Positions 11,000 to 22,600 of a stretch of 64,000 nt of DNA are shown in pieces. Position 1 is the stretch's first letter; each line of letters starts with the position of its first letter. Location of the stretch: NCBI GenBank assembly GCA_037349315.1, contig JBAIAC010000026.1, positions 1,736,001-1,800,000 on the forward strand, in the 5' to 3' direction. The stretch comes from Chelydra serpentina. Lineage: Eukaryota > Chordata > Testudines > Chelydridae. The notes under the pieces are model-generated. The model did no database searches, was not told the origin of the DNA, and worked only from the letters and a program-made list of their open reading frames with translations. Made by a program: the position numbers and the translations under genes.

Positions 11000-12045
11000 T
11001 TAGGGTTTCTACTGGCACAAAACTGAACCCCCTAGCCCTGCTTCTTCCCCGAGGCCCTGCCCCCTGCTCACTCCATTCCCCCTCCCTTGATGACTCACTC
11101 TCCCCGACCATCACTCACTTTCATTGGGCAGGGGGCTGGGGTGCAGGAGGGGGTGAGGACTCCGGATTGGTGCAGGCTCTGCAATGGGGCTAGGGATGAG
11201 GGGTTTGGGGTACAGGAGGGGGCTCCAGGGTGGGCGGTGGGGCCGAGGGATTCAGAATGTGGGAGGGGGTTGGGCTGTGGGATGAGTGAGGGCTCCAGGC
11301 TGGGGGCCGAGTGATTTGGAGTGTGGGAGGGGGCTGGAGGTTGAGGCAGGGGGTTGGGGTCCAGGAGGGGGTGAGGGCTCTGGGGTGGGGCTGGAGATGG
11401 GGGGTTCAGGGTGTGGGAAGGGGCTCTGGGATGGGGCAGAGGGTTGAGGTGCAGCTAGGGCTCAGGCTCTGGGGTACAGAGGCCAGGGCTCTGGGTTTTG
11501 GGGGGGCTCAGGGCAGGGGGTTGGAGTAAAGGGGGCGTACAAGCTCTGGGCTGGGGGGTGCTGGCTCTGGGCTGGGGCCAGGGATGCAGGAGAGGGCTCT
11601 GGGTCTCAGGGAGCTAAGGGCTGTGGCGGGGGTTGGGGTGTGGGCTTACCTTGGGTGGCTCCCACTCTGCGGTGCAGTGGGGCTAAGGAAGGTTTCTGCC
11701 TGTCCTGGGGCACTGCGCTGCACCCCGGATGCAGCCAGAAGGTCTGGCTCCTAGGCGGGGGGCAGGGCAGCAGGCTCTGTGGCGCGCGCTGCTCGAGCCC
11801 ACAGGCACCGCCCTCCTTGCCCCAGCCCTTAGGTGCAGCGTGTGGAGCCCCATAGCCCCCCACCTAGGAGACGGACCTGCTGGCTGCTCCCGGGATGCAG
11901 CACGGTGCCCCAGGACAGGTCGGGACTAGCCTGCCTTAGCTCCGCAGCACCGCCAACCGCCAGCCAGCAGTGCTGGCAGGAGCCACCAGGGTCCCTCTTC
12001 GACCGAGTGTTCTGGTCCCAAACCGGACACCCGGTCACTCTATCG
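11000..12045. repeat. Repeat unit with internal G-rich minisatellite
   Basis: From about 11120 to 11640 the plus strand is a degenerate array of GGGGCTGGGGT and GGAGGGGGTGAGG words at roughly 30-50-base spacing. Flanks such as AAACTGAACCCCCTAGCCCTG and a terminal GACACCCGGTCACTCTA look like ends of a non-autonomous DNA transposon. I could not verify target-site repeats. There is no coding capacity beyond low-complexity frames. Confidence 0.5.
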
Positions 12046-13036
12046 CCCACTCAGAGCCCGTGTGAATCACCACTGGGCAGGGGAGCTGGGACTCCTGGGC
12101 CCTGTCCCTGGCTCTGCCACTGATGAGCTGAGTGTGAAAGGGCCCGTCTGCACCACACATAGACCACTGCCTGTGTAGCGGAGCTCTGCCCCAGCCACGG
12201 CAAACACCACAAACACCCCACAGCGCCAGCCCCAGGCAGAGCATCCTGCAGAGGGGCAGAGGCCACTCACTAGCCCCGCCACAACCCCACACAGAGAGGG
12301 AGGGATGGGTGCAAGAGTGCCTCCACCGCTCAGTAATGCTCAGGGTTACCACCTGGCTGGTATTTGACCGGCCTGGCCAAGTTTTTAATGGATTTGCCAA
12401 TTGCCAGGAAAATCATTTTAATCTGCCAGGTGTTTATTTACGTGGGTCTAAAGATGTGGTATTATCCCAGTACACTGGGATATCGAATGTTAAAAGTTTG
12501 TGTCCAGCTAAAGATGCTGCTGTGTTCCCACTTCAGCAGCATAAGTGATAACAGCGCAAAACTGTTCAAAATGCTGCAGCTGTCTGCCTGCGACCAAACC
12601 TTTGAACTGAGGAGAAGAATCGCCTAGGTACTGAAGTGGTGAAAAGTGAGCTTTGCATTAGATGCAACCCCAGCTAGTCCCATCTGGAATTCTACGATGC
12701 TGCCGTTAAAGATAAGAAACTGCTGGAAAGGGCGAAATCAAGCAGCAAATACAAATTCAAGAAATAGACTCACTGGATTTTCTTTATGTACGAAATTCCA
12801 AACGGTCACATTTAAGTACATTGTTAAAATATAGACTCAATACAGTTTGGGGAAAAATAATCTCCGTGAAGAGGGACACAAATGAAGCAGCTTGGAGAAA
12901 GGCGACCGAGGTTAGAAAATGATATTATCAGTTCTATCGATATGTGGTCTCTCTAGATGTTATTGGAGGAGGCACTGCGGAGTTGCTTTGTGGTTGGGGT
13001 TGTGCCGGGCTAGGCTTGTGTGGGGAGGGTGTCAGG
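12046..13036. other. Unassigned sequence
   Basis: No gene was seen. A TTACCACCTGGCTGGTATTTGACCGG segment near 12347 may be the end of an old DNA transposon, but no partner end was found. Confidence 0.4.
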
Positions 13037-14300
13037 TTTTTTGCATTTCAAAGGTGGTAACGCTAGTCCAGCTACGCCTGACCCCAGCAGTGCAGCTGCA
13101 GTGCAGGCAGGGAAATCCTGCGGCTGAAGCTGTTGGGAAACAACCCTGGGACACTGAAGCCGAGCACAGCAGTGTCTGAGACACCGGAGGACACGTTCCT
13201 GGTGCACGCTGCAAATGGCACAGGGCCCAAGCTGGGACGCCAAGGAAGGGCCCTGACACAGGGCACCTCGCCAGCTGCACTCGGGTTTGACTTTGCTTAG
13301 GCCAGAAATCTTCCCTCTCCCCCAGGGCTTTGGTTCCTGGATCAACGAGCCAACCCGGCGTGTGTGTTTGCGGACTGGGGCGCAGCGTTCGTCACAGTGC
13401 ACAAGTCAGGTGCATTATGGGACTGTAAGCACCCGAGAAATGGACCCAGAGTCCCTAGCGCTGCCCCGGTGGGGTCTGAGCCAAGAGTCCAGTTCCCACC
13501 GTAGAGTCCATTTCCCTAGAGAAAAGATGGTGTGGGGTCTCCACTGTATCCTTCCTCTGACAAATAGTCCCCCAAGAGGACAAGCATGTGTAGAGAGAAG
13601 GGGGTTCTCAGGGGCAGGGTTACCTCCTGTGCTAAGTGCACTCAGTGCTTGTTAGTCTGTCTGAGGCTACATGGCCTCTCTAGACCCTCGTCCCCCCACA
13701 TCTGCCTTCCCGGGGCAGCTCACCTGCCTTAGGTGGAAGTCACCGGAGGAGTTAACTGTGTGAATTTAGTGCAGCGTGAGCTGGCTGCAGTGAGCAACCG
13801 CTGTGATCGCTTCCCTGACCCTCCCCAGCAGTGGCGGCTGACTGGGCCCAGGGCATGGCCAGGCCGAGTTGAGAACCTGAGTCTCAGCTGCAAGGGCAGC
13901 TCTCGGGACTCACTCTGAATCTCTGCTCCCGTCCCCTTGGGAGCTCGTTCTCGGTCCCTTGGGCGAGAGGCAGGGGAAGAAAGGGAGCCGTGTCAGGAGC
14001 ACAGGGCAGTGTGAGGCAGGGACGCCCGGGCTGTCAGGCTGGAGGGGCCCAGCTGGACGGGGCTGTTAGAGCCATGGCAGCAGGCAGGGTTTGTGTACCC
14101 GGAACAGCAGCTGGTCTAGCCGGCCTTGGCTGGAACGGGGTGAGAGGAGACTCAGCAATGGCGCTTCCCTGGCCCTCGACACACACACTTGGGGCGTGTG
14201 TAACATTTGGGTCCATGGGCAGAACGGCCAACACTGGCTGCCTGAGGTCTTTGTGCTGGGGCCAGGAGCTCTGAGGAGGAACATGGCTCCGCGAGCTGGC
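13037..14300 (+). pseudogene. Degraded SDR exon-3 copy and flanking intron
   Basis: 13050-13235 aligns by eye with exon 3 of the SDR gene (28155-28342). The clearest block is the stretch encoding the ETPED region and the following codons, and the alignment continues past the donor site into intron 3. Open reading is lost and the GT donor is not preserved. The following intron sequence also matches intron 3 of the live gene to about 14300. Most of it is moderately diverged, but 13821-14173 is nearly identical to 29007-29359. This is the remnant of a tandem duplicate of the SDR locus. Exons 1, 2 and 4-6 of this copy were not found. Confidence 0.72.
13821..14173 (+). repeat. Near-identical paralogous tract (partner 29007-29359)
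   Basis: The two 353-base tracts align without gaps and differ at about nine positions, all transitions (about 97.5% identical by eye). Sequence just outside both ends is clearly homologous but much more diverged. Gene conversion is the simplest explanation; conserved function is the alternative. Confidence 0.8.
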
Positions 14301-16408
14301 GGGTGGAGGAACCAGGCCCTGTACTGAAGAATACTCTCCAGCTGCCCAACACCCTCCCTTCCCTTCCACAGGAAACTGCTCGACACAAGTTCAGCATCTC
14401 ACTCACGGCCTTTCCCCTGCCCCAGGAGCATAGGCAAGGGACCATCTACCCCTGCCATGGAGGGGAAAGGGGCCCTCACTGGAGCTCACTCTGCTCTCTT
14501 GCTACCCTCTGCGGCTTCAGTGGAAAGCTACCCTCACTTCTCCCCACAGTACCAGATCTGTGCATGTCAGGCTGTCTGGAGCGGCTCACGCCTGCGTGCC
14601 CATCTCAGGGCAGGCTGTCAGGCGCAGGGCAGGGGCCCTGATCTGCTGGGGTGCTCTACAATTAGATTTCACCAAACTGCTACCAAATGGGAACTCCTGG
14701 ATGGCTGTAACAGTCTTACCATGAAGTCACACAGACAGCCTCCTTAGACTCTCCAGTCTATCTCGCCACCCAGACAAACTGGGCTAGTGACAAATGGTCA
14801 CTTACACCAAACATCAAACATATTTCACATGCATCAGGTGGGGTCATCACTGAGTAAGTGATGGTGGTCTGGTGTCTCCCCTCAAGGTCTGGTGTCATGG
14901 CAACAGTCCTGCCCCCGCAGCCATGGTGACAGTAAATGTTCTTTTTCTCTTCTCCCCCAAAGTCTCTTTTACAGGGCCCCAAGCAGGTGATGGTTGGAAT
15001 AATCCATCTTCTCATAATTTTGTTCACCGATTAGGCCTAATTTCCAAGACATCGTCTTTGGTTCCTTGATGTCTCATCCTCTGCTTCACTTGTTTACCAG
15101 TCATAATCCTACCACTAAAGAGCTGTGTTATGTGCAGACCCTGTTTTGTTCCCCACACAGTTTGATATGACAGCTCATTGTGTCACTGCATGAACCTTTA
15201 CCCACTTCTCACAGTTGATTTTACAATTCGGGTACTTTTGTAGACCCAGTTATCACCACAGTGCCCTAAACAGGCAAAACTTCCCCACGTGCAAAACACC
15301 GAATCTGTGTCTAAAACAAAGAAAAACTGTGTTAAGGGGAAAGGAACAATAAATCCATCGTATAACAATAAATCCATATGTTCCTGCCAGTACTAAGACA
15401 CCCACACCTCAGTACCTTGGACAGTCCTTTCGTTTTCCCTTCCGTACACAGCACTCACAGTTCGTTAGTAGTTAATGAAGTAGCCAAACCCCGGGAGTGT
15501 AGTGCACTCAAGTAGATTTGTCTGCAGCCCCTCTGGGGAAGAGATGCCTTAGTGCTGCTTCTGCATTGTCTCTTGCATAGGCGAGGCATGAACTGCCGGC
15601 TGGGGGAGGCTAGCCCCCTGCCCCACCACTCCTGCATGGCCCCACCTATTCTGCAGCCCCCGTCCAAGCCCACAGCCCCCCACTGCAGCCGCTAGCCCCC
15701 GCAGCGTCCTCAGCCTCTCCCCCCTAGCCCTGAAGCAGCCAGCGCATGGCCGGAGCTGGGGCCACCCCCCGGTGAAACGGGAGTGACCATTCTGAGCGGA
15801 ATCAGGGGAGAGGTCTGGGTATGGTGTGGGCGGGGCCAGGCCTGGCTGTTTGGGGAGCCAAGGCCTCCCCCAGCCTATGTTACCCGCCGCCCATGCTCTC
15901 TTGCCACAGTCTCAGATCCATTAATACTGTAGCAGGGCTGGACCGGGGCATCTTCCACTGCCTCTAAAATACTTGACCCAGCTCCTTACTAGAAGTCACT
16001 TAGCCCTGCAGAGATTAAAGAGCATTAGGACACTGGGATCCCTACCCCCTGATATTTGCTTCTGAGGTCCCATGTCACCCTTTGCGTAGCGCTTTGTTTT
16101 TGCTTCCACTGCCCAGCTGTGGAAGACGGAGGTTCTAGATGTGGCGACTCCCCATTCAGGGCATGGTGGGTACACTTGTGCTGCCCTTTCTCACACACAA
16201 TGAGGAGAACAAGAATTTCACCAGCTCTGCACTTCAGTGACTAGTAACCAAAACAAACAAACTGTTCTCCCTGAGATGATGGGTAACAAATATACACAGA
16301 AGGTCTGGCTCCTTCCATCTCTTCCTGTCTCATCACGAGCTGGCGGCAGAGAGTTCTTTCCCTAGAGCTACCCTTAGGTAACCGCAGTAGGGCCGGCGGG
16401 GAAGTGGA
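14301..16408. other. Unassigned sequence upstream of the SDR gene
   Basis: No gene was found. Around 15600-15890 there is a diverged copy of the repeat also seen near 10700-10860. The interval 15120-15400 is AT-rich with two AATAAATCC words but no clear LTR boundaries. Confidence 0.45.
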
Positions 16409-16476
16409 TTCTATAACTAGCCCAGCTCTCCCTGATCAGAGGCACTGACAGCCGGGGCAGAGGCAGGCGAGGGACC
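16405..16476 (+). promoter_or_regulatory. Candidate promoter and 5' UTR of the SDR gene
   Basis: A TATA-like word (TTCTATAACTAG, about 16408) lies some 65 bases before the start codon in GC-rich context. The start is preceded by GGGACC, an acceptable translation context. A transcription start cannot be fixed from sequence alone. Confidence 0.3.
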
Positions 16477-16617
16477 ATGCCTGGCTTCAATGTCCGCAGC
16501 GTTCTGGTGACTGGGACCAATCGGGGAATCGGCCTGGAGCTTGTCAAGCAGTTTCTGGAGAAATCAAGCCCACCCGAGTGGGTCTTTGCGACCTGCCAGG
16601 ACCCGGAGGGAGCACAG
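16477..16617 (+). CDS. SDR exon 1
   Basis: This exon holds the ATG start and codons 1-47, including VTGTNRGIG, the glycine-rich dinucleotide-binding loop of SDR enzymes. It ends CACAG followed by GTGAGA, a good donor, in phase 0. Confidence 0.9.
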
Positions 16618-19600
16618 GTGAGAACGGGGCGAGGTGAGACAGAACGAGCTGTACGTGCTGGGGGAATGTGAGCAAGGAGCTGGTGTACTTGCAGTCAGCC
16701 CAAAGAGCAGCTGCCTGAGCGGGAGAGGATCTCGACACTGACCAGCCTTTGGTTCTGTAGATACACCCACGACAACTTTCATCTAGTAACTCGAATAGCA
16801 GCGCTGTGAAGTCGTGGCTGAGTGCACTGTATTTGCAGGGTTGGCCTTGCACATAGTTACCAAGGGGTTTGGGCTGGGTCTGTGTAGCTTATAATTCCAT
16901 GATTGCATTATAGACCTGTGACATACTGGGGCACAATCCAGACCAGTGTGGGGCCGTGTCACCCCTGCCCTGCAACCCCGAGTGCCTCACAATCTCCTGC
17001 TCTGGTTGCTCCCTCCTGGGTTGCTCACAAACAGCCTTCCAGGATGCAAGCCATAGCCTGATGGTCTATGTGTAACTGCAGCCAGCCAGTTACACCCTGG
17101 CTACCACCAGTCTTGGTTATACGGCAGGGTGATCCCCTGGATCTTCCCCCAGAAATGTATGTCCTGTACTGCCCAGCCCTCCCCTGGACAGTTACAAATA
17201 TATTAAGTCCATTATTCCTTTAAGGGAATAATATGCTACGTTATTACATTAAATAGTTTACCAAACACTTCAGCTAAAACACACTGGTTAGATAAATCAG
17301 TAAAACAAGTATATTAGCTACAAAGAGAGAGATTTTAAGTCAGTTCAAGGAATAAGACATAAAAGCCAGAAATGGTTACAAGAAAAATTAAGATAAAATG
17401 CTTGTGAGAATTTACTTAAGAAATTATCTTATTTGCAAAGCAAAGCAAACTTTCTCACCACATGCTCCAGCAGATTACTATCCAAACACTGAGGTCAGGA
17501 CCCCTCCCCTGAGTCCTAGGGCTGTTTCCTTTTGTCTTCTGAGGTGGAGAGAATGCAATGGGTAGGTGAGAAAGGGGGTGCCTTGGGGTGTTTGTCCCTC
17601 CCTTTCATAGTTTCAGTCCCCCTCTTGAAATACATTTCCAACTGAGAGCCAGCAGACAGAGTCTATGGAGACGGCTATTCACTGCTGCTTTCCCGCCACC
17701 TGTTTGAACTTTCTTTGTTTTCGCTTCCTGCTTCATGACTCTGTTTACTGTTCAAATGCAAATTAAGGTAAGCACACATTCCTATGTTTAGGACAGACCT
17801 GTCTGCCAACTTCTGTGTGGGCAGGGCTGTGTGGTTTGGAACATGTGTTAATAACACCGTACAGGGGACTCTTGCACCTTCACATGCAATGTTGTCGCAC
17901 ATATTTAACCAAGACAATACTGACCAGCAAAGTATGAGTTTTCTAGTGATACCTTACAAGGCCTACTTTGTACAGAAGTTATTACCATGGTGTGTAGAGG
18001 GTGAATACAGGGTTATGTTCTGCCTACTTTGAGAGATCAAATATCACCAGTCAGACACCCAAAGTCATGAGAGTTTATTTTAAAGAGGTTTTTTTTGCCG
18101 GTCTTTTGACTTTAACTCCCGCTCGGCTACACTGTGTGTGGGTGAGTGAGAGAGACACAGGGAGAATTTCAGCTTGAACCGTCAGCCTTTAGTGCGCACA
18201 GAAATGCAGCCGCTCCCTGGCTGCTCAGCTGGAGACTCCACTTACCTTCTCCCCCCTCAGACAGGGGAACCGCCCTCCATTTCCTATCGCTGTCTTGACC
18301 CAGCAGCACCACTTCCCTGGCTCCCTCCTTCTCTCCTGCTGCCCCAGCCCCTCTCTCGGCTCTAGGGCCATGTGGACGTGAAGAAGGGGCAAAGAGGCAG
18401 GCATGGGGGGTGGGTATCAGAGGCTTGGGGAGCTAAGAAATGCTCAATGAGACACACCTCCCTTTGAAGGTGTGCAGGCCTGGAAGCGCTACCCCTGGAA
18501 ATGTCCGAGAAGTGGGGGAGCTACTGGCCCCTGGACCGTGGCCCCACCCGCGCTCTGCCCTGAGGCCCTGTTCCCAATCTGCCTCTTCCCCTCAGGCCTC
18601 CCCTGAGGAGGGGGCAGAGAGGAGCGGGTGACAGGTGTGAGGGGCGTTGGGGGAAGGGGGAAGAGGCGCGAGCGGCAGGTGGGGGACCTCGGGGGTGGGA
18701 GTGGGGGGCTTGGGGGAAGGACAGTGATGTGGGAGTGTAGAGCGGAGGTAGTTTGGAGGAGGGGAGCATTCGGGGGGTCTGGGGAGGGGCGGAGTGAGTG
18801 GTGGGGGTTGGGATCAGGGTGGAGGGCAGCGAGAGAAAGCTCAGGGGAGGAGGCGGAGCAGGGTGGGAAGAGGCCAAGCGGGGCCTTGGGGTGGAGCAGG
18901 AGGTGGGGCCATAGTGCAGGCGCCAGTGTCCCCCCACACTTCTAGCCTGCCCCTGGCTTCTGGGAGGGGACTCCCCTTACCCTCCACTGACCTCTGGCTG
19001 GGGAAGTTGCCATCCAATCCCTGAATCACCCATCACTGTCCTTTGCCTCCTCCTCAGCCTCCCTCCTGCTGCCTGGGGTGTTACTGAGGCCTTAAGAAAA
19101 ATGAATAGACTCTCCAGTGGATGGGAGCTGATGGTGGGAGGAGGCGGTTGGTTTTCGGTTAGACTGATAGATTGACTGGAGTTAAGATGCTCCGTCTATG
19201 TGTTAACTCTGTATCTAATACAGGCTGTTGGTAAGTTTCTAGCCATGAATTACTGTTAGGACTAGTGGTTTATTTGACTATCAAACAAAACCTGGTACCA
19301 GGAGTGAAGGATGTGATAAAAAGAACTGGAAGAAGTTTTTAAAAATCAGGTGAAAGTTACTCAGAAGCAATAGACAAGTTTGAATGAAATAAGATGGATC
19401 AATGAAGAGTTCCCACATTTCGAAAAATGTCAAGCAATGCTGCAGAAAATTGGAAAAGGTTCAAACAAGAACTGGATTTATTTTTGAGTGTATCTGGATC
19501 TACTCATAAGGAAGATGAAGAAAAGATTGCTTCTTTTTGAATATTGCAGGTACTGAAGCAGTTTCATTACATAATTCATTTGCGCTTAATGTTAGAGAAT

Positions 19601-22600
19601 GTGCTGACTATGAGTTTGTCTTCAATATATTAAGGAGTACTGCTTACCAAAGAGAAATGGAACATGTGACAGGTTGGGGCCACAGAGACCTGCTTGGTGC
19701 TGCCACCTGGTGTGCCAAGGCTACTTCTGCCCCTGCTTCCAGGCCTTTTCCAGCTTGGGACTCCCGAATCCTGTCTGTTTTGAGCCAGATTCCACTGATC
19801 TGCTGCAAACCCAGACCCAGGTCCGAACCAAGTCCACTCACCACTGTAAGGCCCCTGGAAGCGCTCTTGCCTTTGACACCCAGCTGCTCAACTCCAAGGA
19901 GGTTCAACCCCTTAATAAATCCGTTTTACCCTGTATAAGGCTTATACAGGGTAAACTCATAAATAGTTCGCCTTCTATTGCAAAGATAGAAAGGTATGCA
20001 CACCTGATCGCTGTCCCAAGGCACTAACCCGTACTCAAGGAAACTTAATAAGTAAAAAGTGATTTTAATAAGTACAGAAAATAGGATTAAAGTGATTTTC
20101 AAGTAGTGACAGACAGAACAAAGCAAGTTACTTAGTAAAATAAAATAAAACACGCACATCTATGTCTATTCAAAGTTAACACAGATAAAAGCCTCACCAG
20201 ATTCGGATATTTTCCTTTTTACAGGCTGTAGAATCAGCCTGGGCCCAGCTGAGTCCAGCAGACTCTCACACCCCTTAGTGTCTTTGTCCTTTGTTCAGTT
20301 CCCCTCAGGAATGTCCCTGGGGGGGTGGAGAGCCTCTCCCTTTAGCCAGCTGAAGACAAAATGGAAGGGTCTTGCAAGGGCTTTTATAGCCTTTCTTCCT
20401 CTCCCTGCGTAGGATCCAGTAGCCCTGGAGTTTTGGGATCACATGGGCAAGTCACCTGTCCATGTGCCCTAACCAGTCTAACCAGTTGCATCCTTGCCTG
20501 GGGCCCCGATGTAGATTGGGGTCTGCACCTTCTTTTGTCTGTTAAGTACTTGTACTCAACTTGCACATTCCTTCCTCTGGACCTGGTCCCATGTTCTTAC
20601 AAAAGCTATGCATAAAACCAGCAAATATAAAACCAATGTTCATAACTTCAACCACAACAATGATACATGCCTACAAACAGGAGGAATAAATTCAGTAGGT
20701 CATAACTTTCACAGAGATATGTTACATGGCACCTGTAACATAAAACGTTACACATATATAGTTATAAGCATCTCCCCATAAAGTTTTATGGGGACACTGT
20801 CACAGAACATTTGAAAGATTTCAGTGTCACTCAAGAAATGAAATGGAGGAAGAGACTTTTGAATCATTTTGAACAGATGTAAGGATAAGTCGGACGTGTA
20901 ATTTCCAGAATCATTACCTTGGGGTATGGTTAATTTTGTAGGAAAATACATTACACTGCATTGCCCAAAAATAAGGGCTTTACTTCGTACAACTGATCAG
21001 TGAGATAGGACTGTCCACATCAAGAAGAGTTTAAGCAGCTGAAGCCATTAATAGGAACAGCTCCAGTATTTAAAACTATCTGACAGTAACAGATTTACAA
21101 AATCGTCTTCAGATGCATCCAAACAAGGCCTAGGAGCAGTTCTGTTACTCAAGTGTGGTGATCAGTGGAAGCCAGTTGCTTATGGATCTAGAGCGGTGGG
21201 TCCCAAACGTTAACAACCTGTGAACCCCTTTCACTAAAATGTCAAGTCTTGTGAACCCCCTCCTAAAAATGAATATTTCCAGGGATTTTCTCCCTTATCT
21301 CAGCATGAATTATAAAAACAGTGATCTTGGAAATATAAAATTTGTTTTTATGACATGCTTATTACACACTATTGATTAATTATTATTTATCATCACAGTA
21401 TTTTTATTACATTATGAAAACGGCAACACTCTTCCAAGATCGCACTTTTGTAGCTTGTATCACTTTTGATTAAGCCTGTCATTAGACAAGGCTTTTATCA
21501 GAGGTCCCAGTAGAAAAAAGGGATGCGGGGGCACCGCTGGAAAAGTGTGGGGACCCGCGGGGGCTGCCGGAAAGAAAGGGGTGGGGTGTGTGTGCTGACA
21601 CGGGGATGGCACGTGACCCTCATCGCCCCCCCCGTACTGGCGCCTCTGGCTCCTATGTTTCATCAAGGGATGTCAGATGTGAAACAGCATGAAGGTATTT
21701 AAGAATCTAACTCAAAGAGTTTCTCCTACACAAGCATTCAGGTCTTGTGCAGTCCAGGCAAACATTGCTGTTACAACAAAGCTTAAACTTGTTCTTCATA
21801 ATAATTTAAAAGCAACGCTCGCAGCCTATTTAATTTAAAAAACAGCTAGAAATATCCACCTCCCTTTAGACGGTCGTTGCGGCAAAGGAGGCCTGTTACA
21901 GGACGTAGGGAAAGCTGTTACGATAATTCTCTCTCTCACGCACACACACACACTGTTGGTAACATTCACAGAAAGGAGATGTGGGGTTGCTGTGGCTGGA
22001 GTAGAATGAATAGAATTGGGGGTGGGAGCTGACAGCGGGAGGGGGCTGTTGGTTTGAGGTTAGACTGATGGATAGATGGGAGTTAAGGTGCTCTGTTAGC
22101 TACGTATCCAGTAAAGACTTTAAGTTTCAATGAATAATGACTGAGCCTGGTGGATTACTTGGCTATAAACTATTCCCCCCTCCACCCACATCCCCCTGCA
22201 CCCACCTCAGCCTTCCTTCGTGAATCCTGCCCTAGGGTGACCATATCTTCCATAGGGAAAATGGGACACCGCGTGGTGCTACCCCAAGAGCCCTGCCTCC
22301 CTCTCCCCGTGCAGGGCTGCCCTGATCTGCTCTCCTGAGCCCTGACCCCTCCCCCCGTGTGGGGTTGGCATCATTGCTCGCCCCCCCCCCATGTTCCGCA
22401 CCCCACTTCTTTGACAACAGAGGGCATGTTCCCCATTTGCTCTTGCCCACTGATCAAGTTGGCAAGAACAAACCAGACAAATGCCCCTTGTGCCAAAAAA
22501 GTTGGGATGGTTGGGACAGGGCTTAAAAAAGGGACCAAAACAGGAAGTCTGGTCACCCTAATCCTGCCCCCCACTTCTCTGCACCTGCTAAACCTGCCTA

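Larger units (their letters stand above)
19079..22170 (+). mobile_element. Old Ty3/gypsy element E, internally deleted, in SDR intron 1
   Basis: A 5' LTR-like block (19079 to about 19285) and a matching block at 21980 to about 22170 bracket the element. A tRNA-Leu-type primer site follows the first block, and the second is preceded by a purine tract (AAAGGAGA). Inside are a Gag fragment, an RNase H fragment, a D-family solo LTR (19665-20804) and a MITE-like repeat (from 21189). Most of pol is missing. The LTRs look about 75% alike by eye, so this is the oldest LTR element in the window. Confidence 0.65.

Noticed and set aside
13990..14274. An open frame of 94 codons that is also open in the paralogous tract at 28948-29364
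   Set aside because: Both tracts are about 97.5% identical, so a shared open frame is expected. There is no start or splice context, and differences do not favour synonymous sites as far as I can tell.
19674..20027. A roughly 90-120-codon frame shared by all three D solo LTRs
   Set aside because: Sharing follows from near-identity of the LTR copies. It has no recognised domain and its ends differ by frame loss, so I do not call it a gene.
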